This document shows positions 51,664 to 61,715 of a stretch of 64,000 bases of DNA, in pieces. The notes under the pieces are model-generated. The model searched no databases and was not told the DNA's origin. It worked only from the letters and a program-made list of their open reading frames with translations. How positions within the stretch are numbered: the stretch's first letter is position 1; each line of letters begins with the position of its first letter. The DNA lies in assembly GCA_030550555.1 (NCBI GenBank), contig JAUQPD010000035.1:32576-96575 (forward strand), in the 5' to 3' direction. A program made the position numbers and the translations under genes. Source of the stretch: Thermodesulfobacteriota bacterium. GTDB lineage: Bacteria > Desulfobacterota > Thermodesulfobacteria > Thermodesulfobacteriales > Thermodesulfobacteriaceae.

Positions 51664-53100
51664 ATGGGAGTTTTTTCAGCATTCTTTCCAGAATTCTTTC
51701 TTTCATTATCATCAATTGTTTTACTCGTCTTTAATATATTTTTTATAAATAATTTTAAAAATAGATATTTAATATGGCTGTCCTTTTTTTTGATTTCTAC
51801 CTTTTTATTTTTAGTCACTCCGTCAACTTTACAGTTACATAACATAGATGGAAATTTTATAAACAGTTCAGGACTATTCTATCTTAGGATATTTATTTTC
51901 TTTTCACTCTGTTTGATATATCTAAGTTCTTATAATATTCTTATTAAATCTCCATATTTAAATGAATTTTCTTTCTTTTTAGGAATTACTGTATCCTTCT
52001 TGTCTTTTTTACTCTCATCTACTAATTTTCTTATAGCTTTTGTTCTTATTGAATCTATATCTTTTGCATTTTATCTACTTGTAAGCTTCTATAGAAATAA
52101 TCTTTTATCTGTTGAAGCAGGTTTAAAATATTTTTATTTAGGAACTTTTTCATCTTTAATTTTCCTTACCGGACTTTTTTTAATTTATTACTCGACTCTT
52201 TCCTTCTCATTCGGGTCAATTTCAGAAATTCTCTCTTCCACTTCGAATAGTAATATTTATACGATAGGACTATTGCTTATTTTTCTTTCTTTGGTTTTTA
52301 AATTAGGAGGAGCACCGCTACAATTCTGGTTGCCTGAGGTTTATCAGGGATCTCCATTTATTGTTTTCCCACTTCTCATTTCTATTTCTAAATTAGCTTT
52401 TGGCGTTTTTCTCGCAAACGTTTATTATCTCTTTCTCGTTCCTAATGCTTTTTATATTAACATGTCAAATATAAAAATTCTCTTTTTTATAGTAAGCTTA
52501 TTATCAATGCTTATAGGTAATCTTTTAGCACTTAAACAAAATGAAGTCAAGCGACTCCTTGCCTATTCCTCAATAGCACATGTTGGATATTTTATGTCTC
52601 TCTTAAGCTTAGATCCGAATCCAATGAATTATCATCTGCTCTGTGGATATCTTTTTATTTATGCTTTAACAAATTTAGCTCTATTAGTTACATTACAACT
52701 TAATAATATTAATCAATTAGTCAAAATTTCTTTTAACCAATATGAACAAATGCTGCCAGAGTGTCCAATACTTCTTTTTTCTCTATTAGTGTTTATTTTT
52801 TCTCTAGCTGGTCTTCCTCCTACCGCTGGATTCATTACTAAGCTTTTTATCCTTCTTGAACTGATAAAAAATGGTGCTTATTTATTATCATTCGTCTTTC
52901 TTCTAACTTCAATCCTAGCAATTTATTATTATTTTAGATTAACTAGACCTATTCTAAAAATAATTGCTAATAGACAAGATATATTATCATCAGAAAGAAA
53001 AATAGAACTTCGTGATGTAATATTAAAAATTATACTATTGATTTGTAGTCTTTATCTTATCCTCTCTGTATTTAAGCCAAGTTATATTTTCTTTATGTAA
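51664..53100 (+). CDS. nuoN: NADH-quinone oxidoreductase subunit N (NuoN)
   Basis: The 478-residue protein has about 14 helices with IAFVLIESISFAFYLLVSF, VFKLGGAPLQFWLPEVYQGSP and RLLAYSSIAHVGYFMSL. These are NuoN signatures. It is the last gene of the operon. Its 3' end overlaps the convergent activator gene by 66 nt. Confidence 0.93.
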   Translation: MGVFSAFFPEFFLSLSSIVLLVFNIFFINNFKNRYLIWLSFFLISTFLFLVTPSTLQLHNIDGNFINSSGLFYLRIFIFFSLCLIYLSSYNILIKSPYLNEFSFFLGITVSFLSFLLSSTNFLIAFVLIESISFAFYLLVSFYRNNLLSVEAGLKYFYLGTFSSLIFLTGLFLIYYSTLSFSFGSISEILSSTSNSNIYTIGLLLIFLSLVFKLGGAPLQFWLPEVYQGSPFIVFPLLISISKLAFGVFLANVYYLFLVPNAFYINMSNIKILFFIVSLLSMLIGNLLALKQNEVKRLLAYSSIAHVGYFMSLLSLDPNPMNYHLLCGYLFIYALTNLALLVTLQLNNINQLVKISFNQYEQMLPECPILLFSLLVFIFSLAGLPPTAGFITKLFILLELIKNGAYLLSFVFLLTSILAIYYYFRLTRPILKIIANRQDILSSERKIELRDVILKIILLICSLYLILSVFKPSYIFFM

Positions 53101-54456
53101 ACCGTACTTCTTTATCTTGTTTATAAGTTGTTTTCTTGATATTCCTAAATATTGAGCTGTTTTTGTTTGATTCCAATTATTTTTAATTAAGGCATGTAAA
53201 ATGACTTCTTTTTCAATATCATTAAGAGATTTATGGCTATTACTCAATAGTGTTAAATCATGATTAATTAACTCCTTTTGATTGATTAATTTATGTTCTT
53301 CAGACTTTTTAATGTAACCTGGTAATAGATCTTCTGTAAGGTAACCGTCCTTTGCTAAGATTAGGGCTCTTTCAATCAGGTTTTGTAACTCTCTTACATT
53401 TCCAGGCCAGCTGTAGTTCATTATAGCCTCAAGGAATCCCTTTGAGAATCCTTTAAAGTCCCTGCCAATTTCTTTGGTTTTTACTTTTATAAAGTGTTCG
53501 AGTAACAGGGGAATATCCTCTTTACGCTCTCTGAGGGGAGGAATTTCGATTATCAAAGTATTTAGTCTGAAATAGAGATCTGATCTGAAGTTTCCCTTTT
53601 TGACTTCTTCTTCTAAGTTACGGTTAGTGGCAGCAATAAGGCGGACATCTGCCTTTAATAGTCTAGTTCCGCCAACTCTCATAAAGGTTTTTTCTTGAAT
53701 AAATCTTAGAAACTTCTTTTGGAGAGGAAGGGGGAGCTCACCAATTTCATCAATAAATAGGGTTCCTCCATCAGCAAGTTCAACAAGTCCTTTTTTGCTG
53801 GCTATTGCTCCAGTAAAGGCACCTTTTTCATATCCAAAGACCTCACTTTCAAAGATTGTTTCTTGAAGAGTCGTGCAATCCAGTGTGATAAAGGGTCCGT
53901 ATCTACGTGGTGAAAGCTGATGAATAACTCTGGCTAAAAGTTCTTTTCCAGTTCCAGTTTCACCAGTGATTAGGATGTTACAGTTAGTTTCAGCAATAGT
54001 TGGTAAAAGGGCTTTTATTTTTTGTATTGGTTTACTTTTACCAACGAAGAGATTTGTTGGATCATTGGACATGTTCTGTGAACTGACGTAGGACTCAGCT
54101 AATTCATTGATAAACTTACAAAGACAAAATTTATCAATTTCAGTTGTTAGATAGTAAGTTACACCTGAAGCAAAAAATTGCATAGCTTTATCAACATCTT
54201 GAGGAGCATTTGTAATTAATATTTTTGCTTGCGGATTAATATTCTTTATGATTCTAGTAAAGCTTAAAACTTCATCTCCAAAACTTTCATAGTCAATTAC
54301 TGCAACTATATTATCTTTATTGCTAAATGTAGAACTAATAAAAGATAGATCTAATTTATCAAAAATATAAAATTCAATATTTAATTTAACAAATAATTCT
54401 TCAAAACAAATGTAGATACTACAATCTTCTTTTTTTGTAAAAACAACAAGTTTCAT
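53035..54456 (-). CDS. Sigma-54-dependent activator with degenerate receiver-like N-terminal domain
   Basis: The 473-residue protein has an AAA+ domain with GETGTGKE (Walker A), the sigma-54 contact motif GAFTGA in [14 protein letters not shown], the [17 protein letters not shown] Walker B region and a Fis-type helix-turn-helix at the C-terminus ([18 protein letters not shown]). The N-terminal 110 residues look like a receiver fold, with an Asp in VAVIDYE, but they lack the usual pair of acidic residues at the start. So phosphorylation may not control it. Its start overlaps the dnaE stop (ATGA). It could act on the sigma-54-like promoters near 38.8-39.0 kb (inference). Confidence 0.9.
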   Translation of the reverse strand: MKLVVFTKKEDCSIYICFEELFVKLNIEFYIFDKLDLSFISSTFSNKDNIVAVIDYESFGDEVLSFTRIIKNINPQAKILITNAPQDVDKAMQFFASGVTYYLTTEIDKFCLCKFINELAESYVSSQNMSNDPTNLFVGKSKPIQKIKALLPTIAETNCNILITGETGTGKELLARVIHQLSPRRYGPFITLDCTTLQETIFESEVFGYEKGAFTGAIASKKGLVELADGGTLFIDEIGELPLPLQKKFLRFIQEKTFMRVGGTRLLKADVRLIAATNRNLEEEVKKGNFRSDLYFRLNTLIIEIPPLRERKEDIPLLLEHFIKVKTKEIGRDFKGFSKGFLEAIMNYSWPGNVRELQNLIERALILAKDGYLTEDLLPGYIKKSEEHKLINQKELINHDLTLLSNSHKSLNDIEKEVILHALIKNNWNQTKTAQYLGISRKQLINKIKKYGLHKENITWLKYREDKIKTTNQ

Positions 54457-57400
54457 CTTTCTGAAAACCTAAGTTTTAAACTATTAAAAGTTTCAGAAAA
54501 CATCTGCAAATAAGGCAGAGAAAGGGGTTGTTTTATCCCGTTTATTTCAAAATAGACTCTTGTATCAGGATACTGCAAAATTAGCATAACTGGAAGACCC
54601 TCATCATCCTTTAGGGAAAACCAGAAACTCTTGAGATTATTTATAAACTCTGGAGTTGCTTCATTCCAAGGGACATAGACTCTAAAGATCCCTTCTTTGA
54701 AAAACTTGAAATCATCAAAACGGGTTATTTCTTCAACGAGGAGAGTTATATTTTCCTCCTCTATCTCTAACTCTCCTTTGAACCAAAGGAGTAGAGAGTC
54801 CTTGAGAAGGTTACCGTGTTCCTTAAAAAGGTCAGGAAAGAGAAGAGCCCTTATAGCAGTATGTTCATCCTCTATTTTTAGAATAGCAATCTTATTTCCG
54901 CTTTTTGTGGTTTTGGTTTTTATTTCGGAGACGATTCCTGCAACGATAATCTTATCGCCACTGGATAGATTTTTTAGATTATCTAAATTATAGGGGGTGA
55001 ATATATCTATTATTGGTCTAAATCTGCGAACTGGATGATCTGAGAGATAAAATCCAAGGGCTTCCTTTTCAAATTTTAATTGTTCTTCCAGGCTCCAAGG
55101 AGGAACTTCATCCATTTTTATGGCTTGTGCAATATTGATATTTAGGAGATTATTTTGACCAAATAGCATTGATGATCTTGATTCATGAGTGATTGCAAGA
55201 ACCTTTTGGAGATTTGACAGAAGTTTTGCTCTGTTTGGCTCAAGGCTGTCAAAGGCACCAGCCTTTATTAAGGCTTCAATTGTTTTTCTATTTACCTTTT
55301 GGGTATCTACTTTCTGACAAAAATCTAAGAAACTTTTATATGGTCGTTTTCTTATTATTTCTTGTACCGCCTCTTCACCAACATTTTTGATCGCCTGAAG
55401 TCCAATTCTAATGGAGCTATTTTCAACAGTAAAACCTCCTGAACTAAGATTTATATCTGGCGGAAGAATCTTAATTCCCATTCTATCTGCAAGAGATAAG
55501 TACTTAGAGACTTCATCACTCTTATTGACTTCGTAAGTAAGTATTGATGCGAGATAGTAAAGAGGATAATGGGCTTTTAAATAGGCAGTTTGATAGGAAA
55601 TTAGGGCATAGGCTGCTGAGTGACTTTTATTGAAACCATATTCTGCGAATTTTTCCATTAGATCAAAAACTTTTTCTGCAATATCTCTCGGGATGTTTCG
55701 GGCAACGGATCTTTCAACGAAGTCATCTTTGAGCCTTTGCATTAGTTCTTTATCTTTTTTACCCATAGCTCTACGGAGGAGATCTGCTTCTCCAAGGGTA
55801 TATCCTGCAAAGGCTCTAGCAATTTCCATAACCTGTTCCTGATATACAAGAACACCGTAGGTTTCCTTGAGAATGGGTTCAAGAAGGGGATGAAGATATT
55901 CAGGTTTTCTTTTGCCGTGTTTAGTTTCAATGTATTGATCAACTAATCCGCCACCAAGGGGACCAGGTCTATAGAGAGCAAGGACCGCAATTAGGTCATT
56001 AAAATCTGTAGGCTTGAGCCTTCTCAGTAGCTCTTTCATGCCTTCAGATTCAAGTTGGAATACTCCGTCAGTATTTCCTTCCTGAAGGAGTTGATAGGTC
56101 TTTGGATCGTCAAGGGGTATTTTTTGTAAGTCGATTTCGATGCTCTCGTACTCTTTAATGGTTTTAAGAGTTTTGTCTATAATAGTTAAGGTCTTTAAAC
56201 CAAGAAAATCAAATTTGATGAGTCCTAGGGCTTCGCAAGCCTTCATGTCAAATTGAACAACTGCTTCTCCTTCATCTCCTTTCATCAAAGGGGCAATTTC
56301 ATCAAGAGGTATGGGACTAATAATTACTCCTGCAGCATGTTGACTTGCATGTCTTGGTAGCCCTTCAAGTTTGAGAGCGAGCTCGAAAAGTTCCCTAACT
56401 TTTGGATTCTTTTCAAGAAGTTCTGCGATTTCTCTTCTCTTGATTTCCTCTTTGAGAGATACGTCTACTCCTGGGGTAATCATTTTGGTGATTGTGTCGA
56501 TTTCTTTAGCCTTAAAACCAAGAGCGCGTCCAACATCCCTTAAGACTTGTCGTGCTTTCATCTGTCCGAAGGTCGCTATTTTTGCAATATGGGTTTCACC
56601 ATAAGTCTTAGCTACGTATTCAATAATCTTATCTCTACCCTCCATGCAAAAATCTACATCGATGTCAGGAAGGCTTGGCCTCTCTTTATTCAGGAATCTC
56701 TCAAAGAGGAGACCATATCTTAGGGGGTCTAAGGCAGTTATTCCGAGAGCATAACTTGTCAAGGCTCCGGCTGCAGATCCTCTTCCTGGCCCCACAGGGA
56801 TTCCCTGTTTTTTGGCCCACTCACAAAAGTCAGAAACAATTAGAAAATATCCTGCATAACCTTTTTCAGTTATGACTTCAAGTTCCATCTCAAGTCGTTT
56901 CCAATATTCCTCTTCACTGGTATAGAGTTCTCCAGTTTCTTTGAGAGTTTTTAAAATCTTTGCTAGCCCCTCTCTAGCCCTTCTAATAAAGTAGTCTTTT
57001 TCGTCTTCACCCTCTGGAATCTTTGCATGAGGGAAGAGAGGATTGCCTAGAGGAAGTTCAAGTTCCACTTTTTCAAAAACTTCAAGGGTATTTGTCAGGA
57101 CTTCTTTGGGGAAATCGGAAAACCGTTCATACATCTCCTCAGAACTTGCTAAATAGAGTTCTTGTGTATCAAACTTAAATCTGTCTGGATCTGTAATCTT
57201 ATGTCCAGTCTGTATGCAGAGAAGAATCTCATGAGCAAAGGCATCATCTCTATTCAAATAGTGACAGTCAGCAGTAGCAACTACCTTTATGTCAAGATCT
57301 TCAGCTATCTCCAAAATAGCGGTATTGACTTTTTCTTGATGGGGTAGACCATTTTTTTGAACTTCAAGATAAAAGTCCTCTCCAAAGAGTTCTTTATACC

Positions 57401-57887
57401 ATTTTGCAGTTTCCTTGGCTTTATTAATTTGTCCCTGTAAGATCAATTGGGGAATTTCTCCTTCAAGACAGGCACTCAAGCAAATAAGACCACTTCTATG
57501 TTCTTTTAGGAGTTCTTTGTCAATCCTTGGTCGGTAATAAAAGCCTTCCAAGAAGGCCTTAGTCCCAAGTTTCACTAGATTTTTATATCCCTCGAGATTT
57601 TTAGCAATTAGTATGAGGTGAAAGGCACCTGCCTCACCGCGTTTGGAGGCTTTTTTGAGAAAGCGCGACTCCTCAGCAACATAAAATTCACAGCCAAGGA
57701 GTGGTTTTAGACCAGCATCTCTGAGTTTTTGGTAAAAGTGAATTATTCCATGGAGAGTGCCATGATCAGTGATAGCACATCCCTTCATTCCATACTCTTG
57801 AAGTTTACGCACAAGATCCTCAATTCTTATGGCACCATCAAGGAGACTCCACTCGGTGTGAAGATGAAGATGAACAAAATCAGACAT
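54453..57887 (-). CDS. dnaE: DNA polymerase III alpha subunit (DnaE)
   Basis: The 1144-residue replicase starts with the PHP domain (VHLHLHTEWSLLDGAI). The catalytic aspartates are in PSLPDIDVDF, with GRGSAAGALTSYALGIT before it and KFDFLGLKTLTIID after it. YNKSH is at FNKSHSAAYALISY, and the C-terminal OB fold has KIIVAGIVSEIKTKTTKSGNKIAIL. It lies between a two-component kinase and the activator gene; cotranscription with a sigma-54 activator is odd for a replication gene. Confidence 0.97.
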   Translation of the reverse strand: MSDFVHLHLHTEWSLLDGAIRIEDLVRKLQEYGMKGCAITDHGTLHGIIHFYQKLRDAGLKPLLGCEFYVAEESRFLKKASKRGEAGAFHLILIAKNLEGYKNLVKLGTKAFLEGFYYRPRIDKELLKEHRSGLICLSACLEGEIPQLILQGQINKAKETAKWYKELFGEDFYLEVQKNGLPHQEKVNTAILEIAEDLDIKVVATADCHYLNRDDAFAHEILLCIQTGHKITDPDRFKFDTQELYLASSEEMYERFSDFPKEVLTNTLEVFEKVELELPLGNPLFPHAKIPEGEDEKDYFIRRAREGLAKILKTLKETGELYTSEEEYWKRLEMELEVITEKGYAGYFLIVSDFCEWAKKQGIPVGPGRGSAAGALTSYALGITALDPLRYGLLFERFLNKERPSLPDIDVDFCMEGRDKIIEYVAKTYGETHIAKIATFGQMKARQVLRDVGRALGFKAKEIDTITKMITPGVDVSLKEEIKRREIAELLEKNPKVRELFELALKLEGLPRHASQHAAGVIISPIPLDEIAPLMKGDEGEAVVQFDMKACEALGLIKFDFLGLKTLTIIDKTLKTIKEYESIEIDLQKIPLDDPKTYQLLQEGNTDGVFQLESEGMKELLRRLKPTDFNDLIAVLALYRPGPLGGGLVDQYIETKHGKRKPEYLHPLLEPILKETYGVLVYQEQVMEIARAFAGYTLGEADLLRRAMGKKDKELMQRLKDDFVERSVARNIPRDIAEKVFDLMEKFAEYGFNKSHSAAYALISYQTAYLKAHYPLYYLASILTYEVNKSDEVSKYLSLADRMGIKILPPDINLSSGGFTVENSSIRIGLQAIKNVGEEAVQEIIRKRPYKSFLDFCQKVDTQKVNRKTIEALIKAGAFDSLEPNRAKLLSNLQKVLAITHESRSSMLFGQNNLLNINIAQAIKMDEVPPWSLEEQLKFEKEALGFYLSDHPVRRFRPIIDIFTPYNLDNLKNLSSGDKIIVAGIVSEIKTKTTKSGNKIAILKIEDEHTAIRALLFPDLFKEHGNLLKDSLLLWFKGELEIEEENITLLVEEITRFDDFKFFKEGIFRVYVPWNEATPEFINNLKSFWFSLKDDEGLPVMLILQYPDTRVYFEINGIKQPLSLPYLQMFSETFNSLKLRFSER

Positions 57888-57914
57888 TTTTATAATCCCC
57901 CTCCTTTGCTTTTA

Positions 57915-60431
57915 TTATTTTTCCAACAACTCAAGGAGTTGTTGAATTGTAAAAGGTTTAATTAAGGCTCCATGTAGTCCAGAGTGGTTAAGATCTTTAA
58001 CAATAGACTTATCAAAGTAACCTGAGATAAGGATAACTTTAAGTGTTGGATCGTATTCTTTTAGTTTTTGAAAGGTTTCTATGCCATTAAGTCTACCAGG
58101 TACAAGTAAATCAACAATGGCAAAATCAAAGGGTTTGCCGGAGCGCCTTGCTCGAAGATAAACCTCAACCGCAGAATCTCCGTTAGGTGCAGTTTCGACT
58201 TCGTAATTGAATTGTTCAAGAAGTTCCTTCAAGGTATCTCGCACAAGATCATCATCATCAACAAGAAGGATTCTTGGCTTTTTCTGAACGGAACTGTTTA
58301 TTTTTTCAAGGATTTGCTTTTCGTCTAATGCAGGAAGTTCTATGGTAAAGGTAGTTCCCTTTTCAGGTTTAGATTCAACTGATATATTTCCTGAGTGGGC
58401 TTTTACAACCTCTTTAACTACATATAGTCCAAGTCCTGTTCCTCCAGGTTTTGTTGTGAAAAAGGGTTCAAAGATTCTATCTTTATATTTTTCTGGAAGC
58501 CCTATGCCCTGATCACTTATGGAAAGTTTGATATAATTTTTCATAGACCTTGTCACAGGTTCAAGAGTTATCTCAATAACTCCTCCACGAGGCATGGCTT
58601 CAATAGCATTTAAGACTAGATTCATCCACATAATGGAGATTAACTCCTTATCGACTTCAACAAGGGGAAGAGGCCTCTTTATTTTGTAGTGCACCTCATA
58701 ATTCCATTTCCCTGCAAGCACAATAGATGTATAGTGCCTTATTAATTCCTCGAGATCCACTTTTTCCTTAACAGGTTCTTCACCTCTAACGAGAGTCAGT
58801 AACTCCCTACCCAGGAGTCTTACCCCCATAAGCGAGTCCTGCAAAGAGAGAAAAAGGGCTCTTACCTCGGGTGTAAGCTTTCTTCTCGGAAGTTTTGCCT
58901 TAAGTAATTCTAATTGATTCATCACCGCAAATAACTTATTGTTGAAATCATGAGCAAGGCCACCTGCAATGTTTCTAAGGAGATTAAGTTTTTCTAAGAA
59001 AAGCTTCTGACGCTCAAGAATTACCTTTTCTGTTACATCTCTTAAGAAGAAAAGAACTCCCTTTAGTTGATTGTCCTTTCTTATTGGTATCAATTCTCCC
59101 TCAAAAGTTCTCTCTCTGTCGCCCTCTTGGATAGTCTCGATAAAACCAAGTGGATCTCTGTTATGCTTTATCATTTCAAAATAGCTCTTTAGATTTTTAA
59201 TTGCACTGATTGAGGGGCACATTTCCCAGAGGGCCAAATTAGAGTTGCTATTTCCTTCAAAACAGACCTTCTCGCCTTTTTGATTTACCCATATGACCTG
59301 TCCCTCAGGATTTAGATAGTAGACCATAAAATCACTGTATCTTAAAACAGTATCGAGAAAGGTCTTTTCTCTCTCTAAGGATTCCTTTGTCTCTTTCAGT
59401 TGTCGGTTTTTAATAAAAAGGGAGTAAGACATAACCACGAGGATGAGTAGAAAAATGAAGAGCACGATTGAAATGAGGGGTAGGTATTTTTCTTTAAATC
59501 TTTTAAAATAAAGTTCACCAAGCTCAGCGTAAGGGCCCTTCATGAGATCAAGTAAAAGTTTTTCCACTGGTGTATAGTCAAGAGGCAGATAAAAGACTGC
59601 TTCCATTTGCCTTGCAAGGTCAGAGTTAGGAGGAATCTCGAGGAGAGTCTGGGCAAGAGCCTTTATTTTTTCATGAGGAGTTCCCTCAAGGGCAAGAACA
59701 GGCCATTCAGGATAGAGTTCTGAGCTTACAAGAAGAGGAAAGCCTTCATAGGTCCTTCTATTGAGAATCTTTATATCATTCAGGGATATCTGTCCTTCAG
59801 AACTTAGACGTTCTAAAATTCCTGTCCTTATAGTTCCAGCACTGACTTCTCCCCTCAATACTGCCCATACTACTTCGTCATGAGTACCATAGAATCTGGG
59901 TTTTATGTGATCCTCTCTGATACCTACTTTATACAACTCGTAGAGGGCAATCAGATATCCACCAAAGGATTCTGGATCTACCGCTCCAAACTCTTCACCT
60001 CGAAGATCCCGAAGTTCTTCAATAGGGCTGTCCTTTCTTGCAAAAATTACCCCTCCAAAAAAGGGATAGTAATCAGTAAGTTCATATTGACTTAAACTCA
60101 GGATGATACGGTAATTTAGATTGTCTCTTTTCCCTATTTCTCGGATGAGCATGGCTTGGTAAGGGTTAGTAAGAATAAAGTTCAGTTTGCCCTCAAGAGC
60201 CTGTTTTTTTAGTTCTTCAAAAGGTAAAAAGCGAAAATCAATTGAAAAGGAAAGTCTTTTTTCCAAGTAATTTTTTAGGGGATAAAACCTATTCTTTTCA
60301 ATCCTTTCCCCTCTTTTTGCAAGGATACCAAATACTAAAGGCTTCTCAAGGCTGTCCTTACAGTTCCCCTTTAGTGACAAAATAGAGAGTAGTAAGATAA
60401 TTAAAAGGAGGATTAAGATTGACCTTGTCAC
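57915..60431 (-). CDS. PhnD-type sensor hybrid histidine kinase with receiver domain
   Basis: The 838-residue protein has an N-terminal signal or anchor (about 4-22), a periplasmic PhnD-like binding domain (about 32-300; FILTNPYQAMLIREIG and LRDLRGEEFGAVDPESFGGYL are typical), and a membrane helix at about 319-340. A PAS domain (about 355-470), a HisKA domain with His494 in AGGLAHDFNN, an ATPase domain (NLVLNAIEAM, GTGLGLYVV) and a C-terminal receiver (ILLVDDDDLVRD, IVDLLVP, KPF) follow. PhnD folds bind phosphonate, phosphite or other oxyanions, so it probably senses such a solute or its ABC-transported analogue. It is 27 nt from dnaE. Confidence 0.9.
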   Translation of the reverse strand: MTRSILILLLIILLLSILSLKGNCKDSLEKPLVFGILAKRGERIEKNRFYPLKNYLEKRLSFSIDFRFLPFEELKKQALEGKLNFILTNPYQAMLIREIGKRDNLNYRIILSLSQYELTDYYPFFGGVIFARKDSPIEELRDLRGEEFGAVDPESFGGYLIALYELYKVGIREDHIKPRFYGTHDEVVWAVLRGEVSAGTIRTGILERLSSEGQISLNDIKILNRRTYEGFPLLVSSELYPEWPVLALEGTPHEKIKALAQTLLEIPPNSDLARQMEAVFYLPLDYTPVEKLLLDLMKGPYAELGELYFKRFKEKYLPLISIVLFIFLLILVVMSYSLFIKNRQLKETKESLEREKTFLDTVLRYSDFMVYYLNPEGQVIWVNQKGEKVCFEGNSNSNLALWEMCPSISAIKNLKSYFEMIKHNRDPLGFIETIQEGDRERTFEGELIPIRKDNQLKGVLFFLRDVTEKVILERQKLFLEKLNLLRNIAGGLAHDFNNKLFAVMNQLELLKAKLPRRKLTPEVRALFLSLQDSLMGVRLLGRELLTLVRGEEPVKEKVDLEELIRHYTSIVLAGKWNYEVHYKIKRPLPLVEVDKELISIMWMNLVLNAIEAMPRGGVIEITLEPVTRSMKNYIKLSISDQGIGLPEKYKDRIFEPFFTTKPGGTGLGLYVVKEVVKAHSGNISVESKPEKGTTFTIELPALDEKQILEKINSSVQKKPRILLVDDDDLVRDTLKELLEQFNYEVETAPNGDSAVEVYLRARRSGKPFDFAIVDLLVPGRLNGIETFQKLKEYDPTLKVILISGYFDKSIVKDLNHSGLHGALIKPFTIQQLLELLEK

Positions 60432-60461
60432 AGCTAATAATATTTTAGAAATTCTCAGAAC

Positions 60462-61574
60462 TTAGTCAAGAAGGACGAGGTTGTCTCTATGAATAACCTC
60501 TTTGTCAGGACGTCCTTTATCTGAGAGAAATTTTAGAAGGTCTTCAGAGGAGTAATTGGTTAGCCCTTTACCTAAGAGTTTATTGGCTTCTCCATATATC
60601 TCTACGCAGGCACCTTTTGGAAAGGTTCCCTCAATACTGATTATTCCATTTAAAAGAAGGCTTTTTCCAGTCTGCAGAATAGCATTTTCAGCACCATGGT
60701 CTATGTAGATCTTACCTTCAGGTTTTAAGTAATATTTTATCCAGATTTTTCGCATTGAAAGTTTTCGTTCCTGAGGAAGGAAAACAGTACCGATGTCTTC
60801 TCCTGAGAAAAGTCTCTCCAGTACAAGAGGGGTGCGACCAGGAAGAATTGCCATGGGTATACCAGATGAGGTCACCATTTTTCCTGCAAGGAGCTTAGAA
60901 TACATACCACCTCTACCGAGTTTACCAGGTTTTTTGCCTGCCATCGAAAAGATAGTTTCGTCCACTTTTTCAACAGCCGAAATCCTCTCAGCTTGAGGAT
61001 TATCTCTTGGATCTTCCGTGTAAAGGCCATCAATATCAGAGAGAATTAAGAGACCATCTGCAGGTAAAGCAAGAGTGACAAGGGCAGAGAGAATATCATT
61101 ATCACTGAATCGGATTTCTTCAGTAGCTACCGTATCATTTTCATTAATCACAGGTATTATGCCCCATGTCAAAAGAGTGTGAAGAGTTTTTCTGGCATTT
61201 AGATAGCGATTTCTTTGAGAGAGATCTTCAGAGGTCAGTAATATTTGGGCAACTTTCAACGCATATTGCTCAAAAACCTCTTCGTAGGCCCGAATAAGAT
61301 CTGCTTGTCCACAGGCAGCAAGGGCCTGTTTCTCTGAAAGAGAAAGCGGACGCTTGTAGAATTTTAGCTTTGCTCGCCCACAAGCGATGGCACCTGAAGA
61401 GACTATCACGACTCTTTTGTCGCTCTTAAATAACCTCTGAACCTCATAAGCAATATTTGAAAGAACACCATAATTAAGGCCCTCATCGTCTTTGGTTATA
61501 ACAGCACTACCAATCTTAAGAACAATAACTTTTGCCCGACTTAAATATTGAAGAAAGGATTCTCTTGCGTCCAT
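60462..61574 (-). CDS. proB: Glutamate 5-kinase (ProB) with PUA domain
   Basis: ProB phosphorylates glutamate in proline synthesis. The amino-acid-kinase domain has VIVLKIGSAVITKDDEGLNYG, VSSGAIACGRAKL, NENDTVATEEIRFSDNDILSALV and PGKLGRGGMYSKLLAGK. A C-terminal PUA domain follows (GACVEIYGEANKLLGKGLTNYSSEDL). I start at ATG 61574, as the upstream part of the track's frame (to 61667) shows no family similarity and no better Shine-Dalgarno sequence. It is divergent from nadK; the roughly 140-bp gap should hold both promoters. proA is not present. Confidence 0.93.
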   Translation of the reverse strand: MDARESFLQYLSRAKVIVLKIGSAVITKDDEGLNYGVLSNIAYEVQRLFKSDKRVVIVSSGAIACGRAKLKFYKRPLSLSEKQALAACGQADLIRAYEEVFEQYALKVAQILLTSEDLSQRNRYLNARKTLHTLLTWGIIPVINENDTVATEEIRFSDNDILSALVTLALPADGLLILSDIDGLYTEDPRDNPQAERISAVEKVDETIFSMAGKKPGKLGRGGMYSKLLAGKMVTSSGIPMAILPGRTPLVLERLFSGEDIGTVFLPQERKLSMRKIWIKYYLKPEGKIYIDHGAENAILQTGKSLLLNGIISIEGTFPKGACVEIYGEANKLLGKGLTNYSSEDLLKFLSDKGRPDKEVIHRDNLVLLD

Positions 61575-61715
61575 AGAGTAAAAATATACTCCCTGTGAAT
61601 TAAAATACAATCTATCAATGAAAGTTTTTAAGAATGAAATCTCTTGAAATTTTACAAAGTTTAGCATAATATCCCTCTAGAGTAAGAACAGTTTCCCACT
61701 GCTTAGTCTTTTAAA

